Shown piece by piece: positions 8,148-16,040 of a DNA stretch of 64,000 nt (positions within the stretch are counted from its first letter, which is position 1; each line of letters opens with the position of its first letter). The notes beneath the pieces were generated by a model, which was not told the origin of the DNA, ran no database searches, and saw only the letters and a program-made list of their open reading frames with translations. Made by a program: the position numbers and the translations under genes. This DNA comes from Thomasclavelia spiroformis DSM 1552 (lineage in GTDB: Bacteria; Bacillota_I; Bacilli_A; Erysipelotrichales; Coprobacillaceae), in NCBI RefSeq assembly GCF_025149465.1, contig NZ_CP102275.1:558001-622000 (forward strand). The letters are read 5' to 3'.

Positions 8148-8579
8148 ATGTTTATGGGTGAATTTAAACATAATATTGATGCTAAAGGGCGTCTTATTAT
8201 TCCATCAAAATTGAGAGAACAATGTGGTTCGAGTGTGATTGTCACACGTGGATTTGATGGGTGTTTAGCTTTGTATACCCAAGAAGGATGGGATGACTAT
8301 TATCAAAAGTTACAAATGTTACCTAAAACTAAAAAAGATGCTCGTAATTTTGTAAGAATTATCACTTCAAGAGCTAGTGAATGTGAATTTGATAAATTAG
8401 GTAGAATTAATATTCCTAGTGTTTTAAGAGTAGAGGGAAAATTAGAAAAGGAATGTATTATCGTAGGTGTTGGTGATCATGTAGAGATTTGGAATGAATC
8501 TTTATGGCAAGACTACTATGATATGAATAAAGATAATTTTGATGAGATTTCTGAATCGTTAGATGGTTTTGATTTATAG
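8148..8579 (+). CDS. mraZ: Transcriptional regulator MraZ
   Basis: This 143-residue protein contains two SpoVT/AbrB-like swapped-hairpin domains (about 5-60 and 77-125). It shows the diagnostic MFMGEFKHNIDAKGRLIIPSKLR opening region and a second DKLGRINIPS repeat. MraZ forms ring oligomers and represses the division and cell-wall cluster. The start is ATG 8148 after GGGTGA; an earlier in-frame ATG at 8115 falls inside the repeats and would give an extension the family lacks. rsmH follows nine bases downstream. Confidence 0.95.
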   Translation: MFMGEFKHNIDAKGRLIIPSKLREQCGSSVIVTRGFDGCLALYTQEGWDDYYQKLQMLPKTKKDARNFVRIITSRASECEFDKLGRINIPSVLRVEGKLEKECIIVGVGDHVEIWNESLWQDYYDMNKDNFDEISESLDGFDL

Positions 8580-8588
8580 GAGAAGATA

Positions 8589-9518
8589 ATGTTTGATCAT
8601 GTAACAGTATTATTAAATGAAGCAATAGAAGGGTTAAATATAAATGAAGATGGTATTTATGTTGATTGTACTTTAGGTGGTGGAGGTCACAGTTGTGAGA
8701 TTTTAAAACGCCTTACAACTGGACATTTATATTGTTTTGATCAGGACTATACTGCAATTGAAGCGGCCAAAAAAAGACTTAGTGAAATTAGCGATAATTA
8801 TACTATTATTTACTCTAATTTTGTAAATATTAAAGAAAAATTAGAGGAGCTAAATGTACATAAAGTCGATGGTATATTGTTCGATTTAGGGGTATCTTCA
8901 CCACAATTTGATACAGGAAGTCGCGGTTTTAGCTATAACTATGATGCAAGATTAGATATGCGAATGGATATTAATAATCCATTAGATGCCTATTATATTG
9001 TTAATAATTGGTCATATGAACAGTTAGTTGAAATTTTATTTAAATATGCTGATGAAAAATTTGCTAAAAGAATAGCTCGGAAAATTGAACAAGCTAGAAG
9101 TAATAAACCAATTGAAACAACTTTTGAGCTTGTGGAGATTATTAAAGAAGCTATACCAGCTGCGGCTCGTAGAAAAGGTGGACATCCAGCAAAAAGAACT
9201 TTTCAAGCACTTAGAATAGCTGTTAATGATGAATTGAATGTATTTGATCGTGCCTTAAAAGATGCATTAGATTTATTGAATAGTAAGGGGAGAATTTCTG
9301 TAATTACATTTCATAGTTTGGAGGATAAAATTTGTAAATATACTTTTAATGATGTTACTAAGTTAAAAGATGTTCCTCCTGGATTGCCTGTAATTCCAGA
9401 ACATTTATTACCAAAATATAAATTAATAAATAAAAAGGCGATTGTTGCTTCAGATGAAGAGTTAGAAATGAATCATCGAGCCCATTCGGCAAAATTAAGA
9501 ATTATTGAGAGGGTGTAA
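8589..9518 (+). CDS. rsmH: 16S rRNA (cytosine1402-N4)-methyltransferase RsmH
   Basis: This 309-residue SAM-dependent enzyme methylates C1402 in the decoding centre of 16S rRNA. Visible motifs are [13 protein letters not shown], the SAM site [10 protein letters not shown] (residues 25-34), [34 protein letters not shown] and [15 protein letters not shown]. Length is normal. It is the second gene of the division cluster, as in nearly all bacteria. Confidence 0.97.
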   Translation: MFDHVTVLLNEAIEGLNINEDGIYVDCTLGGGGHSCEILKRLTTGHLYCFDQDYTAIEAAKKRLSEISDNYTIIYSNFVNIKEKLEELNVHKVDGILFDLGVSSPQFDTGSRGFSYNYDARLDMRMDINNPLDAYYIVNNWSYEQLVEILFKYADEKFAKRIARKIEQARSNKPIETTFELVEIIKEAIPAAARRKGGHPAKRTFQALRIAVNDELNVFDRALKDALDLLNSKGRISVITFHSLEDKICKYTFNDVTKLKDVPPGLPVIPEHLLPKYKLINKKAIVASDEELEMNHRAHSAKLRIIERV

Positions 9519-9524
9519 AATAGT

Positions 9525-9824
9525 ATGAAACATAGAGCTAAGAAGACAAAATTTGAATCTTTTTCACAAAGATTTTTAATTATTTCAATGGTTATTTTCG
9601 CATTTGGGATTACATATGTAAGATCGTTAGAATCATCTTACAATAAAGTTCTTCAAAAAACAGAAAGTGAAATTAAAGAAATTCAAGATGAAATTGATTA
9701 TTTAGAATTAAAAAAACAAGGAATGGCATCATTTTCACGTCTTAGTAATGTAGCTAGCGAAAAAGGGTATATATATAATAATGAATCTGTAGCTTCCTCT
9801 ACTGCAGAAAATCCTCAACAATAA
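9525..9824 (+). CDS. ftsL: FtsL-like division protein
   Basis: This 99-residue bitopic protein has a basic cytoplasmic tail (1-15), one membrane segment (about 16-33) and a coiled-coil ectodomain (about 38-65). Topology, size and position between rsmH and an FtsI-type PBP identify it as FtsL, a partner of DivIC/FtsB in the divisome. Sequence conservation in this family is low, so position carries most of the weight. Its stop overlaps the next start (TAATG). Confidence 0.8.
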   Translation: MKHRAKKTKFESFSQRFLIISMVIFAFGITYVRSLESSYNKVLQKTESEIKEIQDEIDYLELKKQGMASFSRLSNVASEKGYIYNNESVASSTAENPQQ

Positions 9825-11959
9825 TGAATCAGTTTAAGGGTGCAAAGATAGCTTATGTTGTCTTTGCATTAGTTATTTTTTCTTTAGTTGTAAATATTGT
9901 ATATCTAGGGATCACAGGAAAACATTTGATTAGTGGCTCAGATATAAAAACTTATGCAAAAAATAGAGGAAAAAGTGAAAGTATTGAATATGCAACTAGA
10001 GGATCAATCTATACTAGTGATAACGAGGTTATTGCAAAAAGTGTTAGAAACTTTAAATTAAGTGCAGTCGTTTCTAAAAAAAGAGAAGGTAAAAATGCAT
10101 ATGTAAAAGATATTAAAAAAACTGCTCAAGAAGTTGCTCCAATTATTGGTATGGATCCAAATGAAATGGAACAGAAAATGCAAGAAGCAGTTGATGCAGG
10201 TAAATATCAAATTGAATTTGGAACATATGGTAATAATTTAACAATGGGTCAAAAAACAGAAATTGAAAAAAAAGATTTACCTGGTTTAGTTTTTGAAGAA
10301 GTTAATACTCGCAATTATCCTTTAGGTGATTTTAGTAGTTATATTGTTGGATATGCTAAAAATACAATTGATGAAGATGGTGTAAAAAAATTAGTTGGTG
10401 AAATGGGAATTGAGCGTAATTATGATGAAGTTCTTGCAGGTAAGAATGGTTATCGAGTTTATGAAAAAACAGCAGATGGTTATGTTAGAACTAATGGTAT
10501 TTTAAAGAAAAAAGATGCTGTTAATGGAAAAGATATATATTTTACATTAAATAGTTCTTTGCAACGAGATTTAGATTATTTATTAGCTAAAGAAGCGGGT
10601 GAAGCTGGAGTAAGTAATGCTTCGTGTGTTGTAATGGAAGCAAAAACGGGAAAAATTTTAGCTTTATCTACTTATCCATCATTTGATCCTAATAAAAGAG
10701 ATATTAAAGGATATAATAATTTCTTTTTTGATTCAGCATATGAATGTGGCTCAGTATTTAAATCATTTGTTTATGCAAGTTCAATTGAAAGTGGATTGTA
10801 TAATGGAAGTGCACTTTATCAATCTGGTAAATATGATTATGGTGCTAGTAGACCAATTAGAGATCATAATAATGGTGTTGGTTGGGGTGCTATTAGCTAT
10901 GATGAAGGATTTTATCGTTCAAGTAATGTGGCGATTTGTAACTTATTAGAAAGTGGATATACAAATAAAGAAGATGTATTGCAAACATATGAAGATCTTG
11001 GTTTTTTTAAATCAGATGAAGTAGATGGTTTTACAACAGCTAAAGGTACAGCGGTTTATGAAAATGATAAAAGTAGAGCGGCATATTTGACTACTGGATT
11101 TGGTCAAGGGTCAACTGTAACAATGTATCAATTAATTAGAGCATATAGTGCTTTTGCAAATGATGGTAAGATGGTAGAACCATATATTGTTGATCGTATT
11201 GTTGATAATGAAAATAATGAAGTTGCCTATAGTGCTAAAACTGAATATTCAAAACAAATATTTTCTTCTTCAACAGTATCGAAAATTAGAGATTTATTAA
11301 AAGGCGTTGTTAGTGATGAAACTGGTACTGCAAAAAAATTTGCTCTTGAAAATGGTGTACAGATTATTGGTAAAACAGGAACTGGACAAATGGTAGATGA
11401 AAATGGTACTTATTCAAGTAATAATTATACTAAATCATTTGCAGGTATGGCTCCTTATGATGACCCACAAATTATTACTTTAGTTGTTTTCCAAGGTGAA
11501 GATAATAGTACAACTGATCATCAAGCTAATATTATCAAGAATATTGTGCCCTCAGCATTATCAGTTGTTTCTTCATATAATAGTAATGATGATGTAACTG
11601 AAATAAAAAATTATAAGTTAGATTCTTTTGCCAATCAAAGTGTTAATTTCGTTAAATCAAAATTACAAGCTAAAAATATTGATGTACAAGTTATTGGTAA
11701 TGGCTTAACTGTTGTTGAACAATTCCCGAAAGCAAAGTCTAAAGTAACAAAAAGTGATCGTGTTTTTATAAAAACCGAATCTAATGATATTACTTTACCT
11801 GATTTTAGTGGGTGGTCAAGTAAAGATGTTTCAATTTTTGGCTCCTTGGCGGGAATAACGATAAATACTGAAGGAAGTGGTGGTTTTGTCATTGGACAAA
11901 ATATATTACCAGGAACACTAGTACATAGTGGGGATTCATTAACTATTACATTAGGGTGA
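9824..11959 (+). CDS. pbpB: Class B penicillin-binding protein, PBP2B/FtsI type with PASTA tail
   Basis: This 711-residue septal transpeptidase has one N-terminal membrane segment (about 9-30), a dimerisation domain, the transpeptidase domain and C-terminal PASTA repeats (about 600-711). The active-site motifs are S310-V-F-K313, S366-S-N368 and K517-T-G519. It cross-links septal peptidoglycan and is a beta-lactam target. It overlaps ftsL by one base (TAATG), implying coupled translation. A terminator overlaps its own stop codon. PBP2B fits because a second, SpoVD-like PBP follows, as in Bacillus. Confidence 0.93.
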   Translation: MNQFKGAKIAYVVFALVIFSLVVNIVYLGITGKHLISGSDIKTYAKNRGKSESIEYATRGSIYTSDNEVIAKSVRNFKLSAVVSKKREGKNAYVKDIKKTAQEVAPIIGMDPNEMEQKMQEAVDAGKYQIEFGTYGNNLTMGQKTEIEKKDLPGLVFEEVNTRNYPLGDFSSYIVGYAKNTIDEDGVKKLVGEMGIERNYDEVLAGKNGYRVYEKTADGYVRTNGILKKKDAVNGKDIYFTLNSSLQRDLDYLLAKEAGEAGVSNASCVVMEAKTGKILALSTYPSFDPNKRDIKGYNNFFFDSAYECGSVFKSFVYASSIESGLYNGSALYQSGKYDYGASRPIRDHNNGVGWGAISYDEGFYRSSNVAICNLLESGYTNKEDVLQTYEDLGFFKSDEVDGFTTAKGTAVYENDKSRAAYLTTGFGQGSTVTMYQLIRAYSAFANDGKMVEPYIVDRIVDNENNEVAYSAKTEYSKQIFSSSTVSKIRDLLKGVVSDETGTAKKFALENGVQIIGKTGTGQMVDENGTYSSNNYTKSFAGMAPYDDPQIITLVVFQGEDNSTTDHQANIIKNIVPSALSVVSSYNSNDDVTEIKNYKLDSFANQSVNFVKSKLQAKNIDVQVIGNGLTVVEQFPKAKSKVTKSDRVFIKTESNDITLPDFSGWSSKDVSIFGSLAGITINTEGSGGFVIGQNILPGTLVHSGDSLTITLG

Positions 11960-11981
11960 GGTCTATTGACCCCACTTTTTT
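11956..11981 (+). terminator. Terminator overlapping the pbpB stop codon
   Basis: GTGAGGTC (11956-11963) pairs with GACCCCAC (11968-11975) with one mismatch, loop TATT, then TTTTTT. It probably attenuates transcription into the SpoVD-like gene. Confidence 0.7.
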
Positions 11982-12004
11982 CATATGCTTTTATTGGTGG
12001 TAAG

Positions 12005-13906
12005 ATGATATATGAAATAACAAAAAGAAAAGTAAAGTGGATTAAAATTGTTATTGTATTACTTGTAGTTGCTATAATTACGAAAATATGTTATATCCAA
12101 ATAATTGATCGTGTTAATATATATAATAAAGCAACGGATTTATGGCAACGTAGTTTTCCAGTAGAAGCTAATCGCGGAGTTATTATAGATAATCAAGGTG
12201 ATGTTTTAGCTACTAATTTAACTACTTCATCATTAGTAGTTGTTCCTAGCCAAATTAAAGACCTTGAGACAACATCAAATAAATTAGCTGAAATTTTAGA
12301 TGTTGATGTAAATGTAATGAAAGAAAAATTAAGCAAAAAAGTATCTATTCAACGAATTCAACCAGAAGGAAGGCAGTTAGAAGATGAAGTTGCAAGTAAG
12401 ATTTCTAGCTTAAAATTACCTGGGGTATATTTAATAAAGGACACTAAAAGATATTATCCTAAAGGTAGTTATTTAGGACAAACATTAGGGTTTGTAGGAA
12501 TTGATAATCAAGGATTATTGGGTTTAGAGTTAAAATATGATAATTATTTAAGTGGTAGTAATGGTAGTATTGATTATTTTATGGATGCTAAGAGTAATCC
12601 ATTAACTTTATATCCTAGTGTATACAGTGCGCCAACTTCTGGATTAGATTTACAGCTAACAATTGATGGTGAAATTCAAGATATTGTAGAACGTGAATTA
12701 AATAATGCTTATGATACGTATAATCCAGATGGAATATGGGCATTAGCTATGGATCCTAATACGGGTAAAATTCTTGCTATGAGTAGTAAGCCGGATTTTA
12801 ATCCTAATGATTATAAAAGCGCTGATAAAGATGTGTATAATCATAACATCCCAATTTGGAAAACTTATGAACCTGGATCTACATTTAAAATAATTACTTT
12901 TTCATCAGCTTTAAATGAAAATTTATTTGATATGGATAAAGATACTTATTTTGATAAAGGATATGAAATTGTTAATGGTTCAAGAATTAAATCATGGAAA
13001 AAAGGTGGGCATGGACTTCAAACATTTAGAGAAGTATTACAAAATTCTTCAAATCCAGGTTTTGTGGAAATTGGTCGTCGTCTTGGTAAAGATAAGTTAT
13101 ATGAATATGTTAAGAAATTTGGTTTAACTGAAAAAACTGAAATTGATTTGCCAGGTGAATCAAAAGGAATTATGTTTGATTATGATTCGTTTAATGAATT
13201 AGAACAAGCGACAGTTTCTTTTGGACAAGGAATTTCAGTTACACCAATTCAATTAGTTAGAGCGATTTGTGCCTGCGTTAATGGGGGAAAATTATATCAA
13301 CCTTATATTGGTGATAAAATTATTAATAGTACAACAAAAGATGTAATTTATGAAAAAAAACCAGAGCTTTTAAGAAGAGTTATAAGTGAAGAAACATCTA
13401 AAAAAGTTCGTGATGCATTAGAAACAGTTGTAACTGATGGTGGGGGTAAAAATGCATATATTGATGGTTATCGAATTGGTGGAAAAACAGGAACTGCTCA
13501 AAAGGCAGTAAATGGAAGCTATGTAGATGGAGGTTATATTTTATCGTTTGTAGGTGTGGCACCGATAAATGATCCTAAAATTGTATTATATGTGGCAATG
13601 GATAATCCTAAAAATTGTGTTCAATATGGTGGTACAACTGTAGCGCCAATTGCAAGGAAAATGCTTATGGATATTTTACCAAGTATGGGAATTGAAAAAG
13701 TAACATCAATGCGTAGAAAAACATATGGACCTACAGATGTTAAATCAGTTAAAGTAGAGAATTATATAGGTAAAAGTAAAAAAGAAATTAGTAATCCAGA
13801 GTTGAAATTTAAATATGTTGGTGATGGTGATGAAGTGATTGATCAACTTCCAAGAGTTGGTGAGTATGTTGAAGCAGGTTCTACAATTGTAATAATGTTA
13901 GGATAG
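12005..13906 (+). CDS. Class B penicillin-binding protein, SpoVD/FtsI-like, with a PASTA domain
   Basis: This is a 633-residue protein with an N-terminal membrane segment (about 12-33). The transpeptidase motifs are S292-T-F-K295, S348-S-N350 and K494-T-G496, and one PASTA domain lies at the end (about 580-633). In Bacillus the second FtsI-like PBP after pbpB is SpoVD, needed for spore cortex synthesis; gene order and the single PASTA domain support the same assignment. A vegetative role cannot be excluded. The start is ATG 12005 after GGTGGT; an upstream TTG at 11966 falls in the terminator. Confidence 0.85.
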   Translation: MIYEITKRKVKWIKIVIVLLVVAIITKICYIQIIDRVNIYNKATDLWQRSFPVEANRGVIIDNQGDVLATNLTTSSLVVVPSQIKDLETTSNKLAEILDVDVNVMKEKLSKKVSIQRIQPEGRQLEDEVASKISSLKLPGVYLIKDTKRYYPKGSYLGQTLGFVGIDNQGLLGLELKYDNYLSGSNGSIDYFMDAKSNPLTLYPSVYSAPTSGLDLQLTIDGEIQDIVERELNNAYDTYNPDGIWALAMDPNTGKILAMSSKPDFNPNDYKSADKDVYNHNIPIWKTYEPGSTFKIITFSSALNENLFDMDKDTYFDKGYEIVNGSRIKSWKKGGHGLQTFREVLQNSSNPGFVEIGRRLGKDKLYEYVKKFGLTEKTEIDLPGESKGIMFDYDSFNELEQATVSFGQGISVTPIQLVRAICACVNGGKLYQPYIGDKIINSTTKDVIYEKKPELLRRVISEETSKKVRDALETVVTDGGGKNAYIDGYRIGGKTGTAQKAVNGSYVDGGYILSFVGVAPINDPKIVLYVAMDNPKNCVQYGGTTVAPIARKMLMDILPSMGIEKVTSMRRKTYGPTDVKSVKVENYIGKSKKEISNPELKFKYVGDGDEVIDQLPRVGEYVEAGSTIVIMLG

Positions 13907-13917
13907 TTGCTTGTTGT

Positions 13918-13946
13918 TTGACATTTTTAATGGTTTATAATATGAT
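13918..13946 (+). promoter_or_regulatory. Sigma-A promoter of the RumA-like gene
   Basis: TTGACA (13918-13923), a 17-base spacer and TATGAT (13941-13946) give a strong promoter about 80 bases before the start. Confidence 0.85.
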
Positions 13947-14024
13947 AATTGCGAATTAAAAATGAAGAATTATAGTCGATGATTTATTGTTTTTAATACG
14001 TAATTTGGCCAAGGAGATTGTAGG

Positions 14025-15326
14025 ATGAAAAAAAATTTAGAAATTAAAAAATTAGGAATTAATGGTGAGGGAATTGGATATATCGATCGTAAGATTGTTT
14101 TTGTGCCAGGAGCTTTACCTCAAGAAGAAGTTGTAGTTGATTTGATAAGACAAACACGTTCTTATTATGAAGGTAAGTTAGTTAAGGTCATTAAACCTTC
14201 TAAAAATCGAGTTGTTCCTCGTTGTAAGGCATATAATGATTGTCAAGGGTGTACTTTGTTGCATTTAAATTATTATAAACAACTTACCGAAAAGAAAGAA
14301 GCGATACGTGAAGCTATTAGAAAATATACTAATTATAATTTGGAGGAAACAGTATTTAAAGATGTAATTGCTTCACCAAAGCAAGAAGGGTTTATTACAA
14401 GCGTTAATCTTCCAATTGTTGAATTTAAAGGAAAGATCACTTTTGGTATATATCAACGTAATAGTAAATATTTAACGTTAATGACAAAATGCTTTAAACA
14501 AAATCCATTAATAAATGAAACATTAGTTGCTTTAGAAGGTATCTTAACGCGTAATCATTGTAAAATCTATAATGATAAATTTAAAACTGGTTTACGATTT
14601 ATTAAAATAAAATTAGTAGATAAAAAACTACAGTTAGTTTTTATTACTGGACGTGATGGACTAAATGATGAGGTAGTAAAAGAAATTAGTAAATTGACAA
14701 GCGTAGCTAGTATTTATATGTCTGTCAATACTTCTAAACATCAAGAATTCGATGATGCTGGATATACAAAGCTATATGGATTGAGTCGTTTAGAGATGGT
14801 TGGTAATGATAAAAAGTATTTAGTATCGATAAAATCAAAACTACCTGAAAATATTCTTGCTTATAATAAACAAATTAGTTGTATGAAAACTATGTTAGAA
14901 GATAGTAATAAGATTATTTCTTTAAATTGTGGAATAGGTCTTTTGGAAATGGAATTAGATCAGGAAGTTATTGCTATTGATGAAAAGAAGTATCATATTG
15001 AAGATGCTAAAATCAATAATAAAAGAAAAGAAAATGTTATTTTTGTAGCTGGAAGTATCGACAATAAAATAGTAGTATATGCAAAGAAAAAAATATATGA
15101 TACATTAGTTATTCAAAATGAACGTTTTGGATTAAGTGATACTGTTAAAAATAGTATTAAAATTGCTAAAATCAAAACAATTGTTTATAGTTGTCAATCA
15201 TATTCTACTTTGGCTAAAGATTTAGCTGATTTAGAAAATAGTTATCGTTTAGAAAGGATTGTTGCTATAGATTCTTCGTGCCATAATTCGTATTTGACAA
15301 CTATTGTTAAATTAGTTAGAAAGTAG
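14025..15326 (+). CDS. Divergent RumA/TrmA-family RNA methyltransferase-like protein
   Basis: This 433-residue protein has the RumA/RlmD layout: an N-terminal TRAM domain (about 1-58), the Fe-S cysteines C67, C73, C76 and C156, and a C-terminal region where the Rossmann methyltransferase fold should be. Catalytic motifs are degraded. The SAM motif D-L-x-C-G-x-G reads S299-L-N-C-G-I-G, DPPRxG reads QNERFG (364-369), and the base Glu near the end is Thr425. The presumed nucleophile Cys390 (SCQS for SCNP) remains. Known members make 5-methyluridine in 23S rRNA or tRNA; this one may bind RNA without methylating it. Ribosome site AAGGAG; TSCPD-type gene next. Confidence 0.82.
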   Translation: MKKNLEIKKLGINGEGIGYIDRKIVFVPGALPQEEVVVDLIRQTRSYYEGKLVKVIKPSKNRVVPRCKAYNDCQGCTLLHLNYYKQLTEKKEAIREAIRKYTNYNLEETVFKDVIASPKQEGFITSVNLPIVEFKGKITFGIYQRNSKYLTLMTKCFKQNPLINETLVALEGILTRNHCKIYNDKFKTGLRFIKIKLVDKKLQLVFITGRDGLNDEVVKEISKLTSVASIYMSVNTSKHQEFDDAGYTKLYGLSRLEMVGNDKKYLVSIKSKLPENILAYNKQISCMKTMLEDSNKIISLNCGIGLLEMELDQEVIAIDEKKYHIEDAKINNKRKENVIFVAGSIDNKIVVYAKKKIYDTLVIQNERFGLSDTVKNSIKIAKIKTIVYSCQSYSTLAKDLADLENSYRLERIVAIDSSCHNSYLTTIVKLVRK

Positions 15327-15358
15327 AAATATTGAAAAATGATGTAAAGGAGAACAAG

Positions 15359-15604
15359 ATGAAAATTGAATTTCAGCCTCAAGGGGTATGTGCTAGACAA
15401 ATTATTATAGATATTGAAAATGATATTGTTAATGATGTTAAATTTATTGGTGGTTGTTCAGGAAATACGCAAGGTGTTGGGGCATTAGCTAAAGGAATGA
15501 AAGTTAGTGAAGTGATTGAACGCTTAAAAGGAATACGCTGTGCAGCTAAATCTACAAGTTGTCCTGATCAATTTGCTAAGGCGTTAATGAAGCATACTAT
15601 GTAG
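15359..15604 (+). CDS. TSCPD-domain protein (TIGR03905-like)
   Basis: This 81-residue protein shows the family features MKIEFQPQGVCARQI, FIGGCSGNTQGVGAL and C-A-A-K-S-T-S-C-P-D-Q. That last block is the TSCPD motif named for similar C-terminal regions of class II ribonucleotide reductases. Function is unknown; the three conserved cysteines hint at metal binding or a redox role. The start is ATG 15359 behind AAAGGAG; an upstream TTG at 15332 lacks one. It is probably co-transcribed with the RumA-like gene 32 bases upstream. Confidence 0.85.
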   Translation: MKIEFQPQGVCARQIIIDIENDIVNDVKFIGGCSGNTQGVGALAKGMKVSEVIERLKGIRCAAKSTSCPDQFAKALMKHTM

Positions 15605-15640
15605 TGGAATAATCATTTGATTATCCACTTCTTTTCATTT
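15604..15640 (+). terminator. Terminator after the TSCPD gene
   Basis: GTGGAATAATCA pairs with TGATTATCCAC with one bulged A, followed by TTCTTTTC. Confidence 0.7.
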
Positions 15641-15678
15641 TATTAATTTATTTTTCATATAATTATTTAGGTGATTAA

Positions 15679-15984
15679 ATGTTAATTCGGATAAAGAAAT
15701 TACAATTTGTTTGTGGTATACTTTTGATGTTACAGGTATTTTGTTCGATGTGGTGTATACCTTTTCATTTGATAGCAGCATTGTTATCAATTGTTATAAT
15801 TGGATGGCAAAAAAAGTTTTGTGTGTTACAAGTACAATATCATTACTATGTATTAGCTTTGTATTGTTTTAGAATGTGGCTTTTAGGGGTTGAGTCATTT
15901 GTTTTTTTAGAAACAATTTATATGTGTCTTTGTCTATATTTCTCGATTATGATTATTTTATTTTCATTTCGAGCAATTCTATAA
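15679..15984 (+). CDS. Small hydrophobic membrane protein, unknown
   Basis: This 101-residue protein is almost entirely hydrophobic, with about three or four membrane segments (roughly 9-25, 28-43, 52-70 and 75-97). It has several cysteines and aromatic residues but no motif I recognise. The ATG follows AGGTGAT, and a terminator lies upstream, so it may be a lone gene. No homologue comes to mind. It is plausible as a gene because the reading frame is complete, has a ribosome site and fits the gap before dnaE. Confidence 0.55.
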   Translation: MLIRIKKLQFVCGILLMLQVFCSMWCIPFHLIAALLSIVIIGWQKKFCVLQVQYHYYVLALYCFRMWLLGVESFVFLETIYMCLCLYFSIMIILFSFRAIL

Positions 15985-16010
15985 ATATCATTTTTAAATG
16001 AGATATTTAA

Positions 16011-16019
16011 TGGTATAAT
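16011..16019 (+). promoter_or_regulatory. Extended -10 promoter of the dnaE operon
   Basis: TGGTATAAT (16011-16019) lies 21 bases before the dnaE ATG. Confidence 0.65.
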
Positions 16020-16040
16020 GTATGTTGAAAGGATGTGGAG

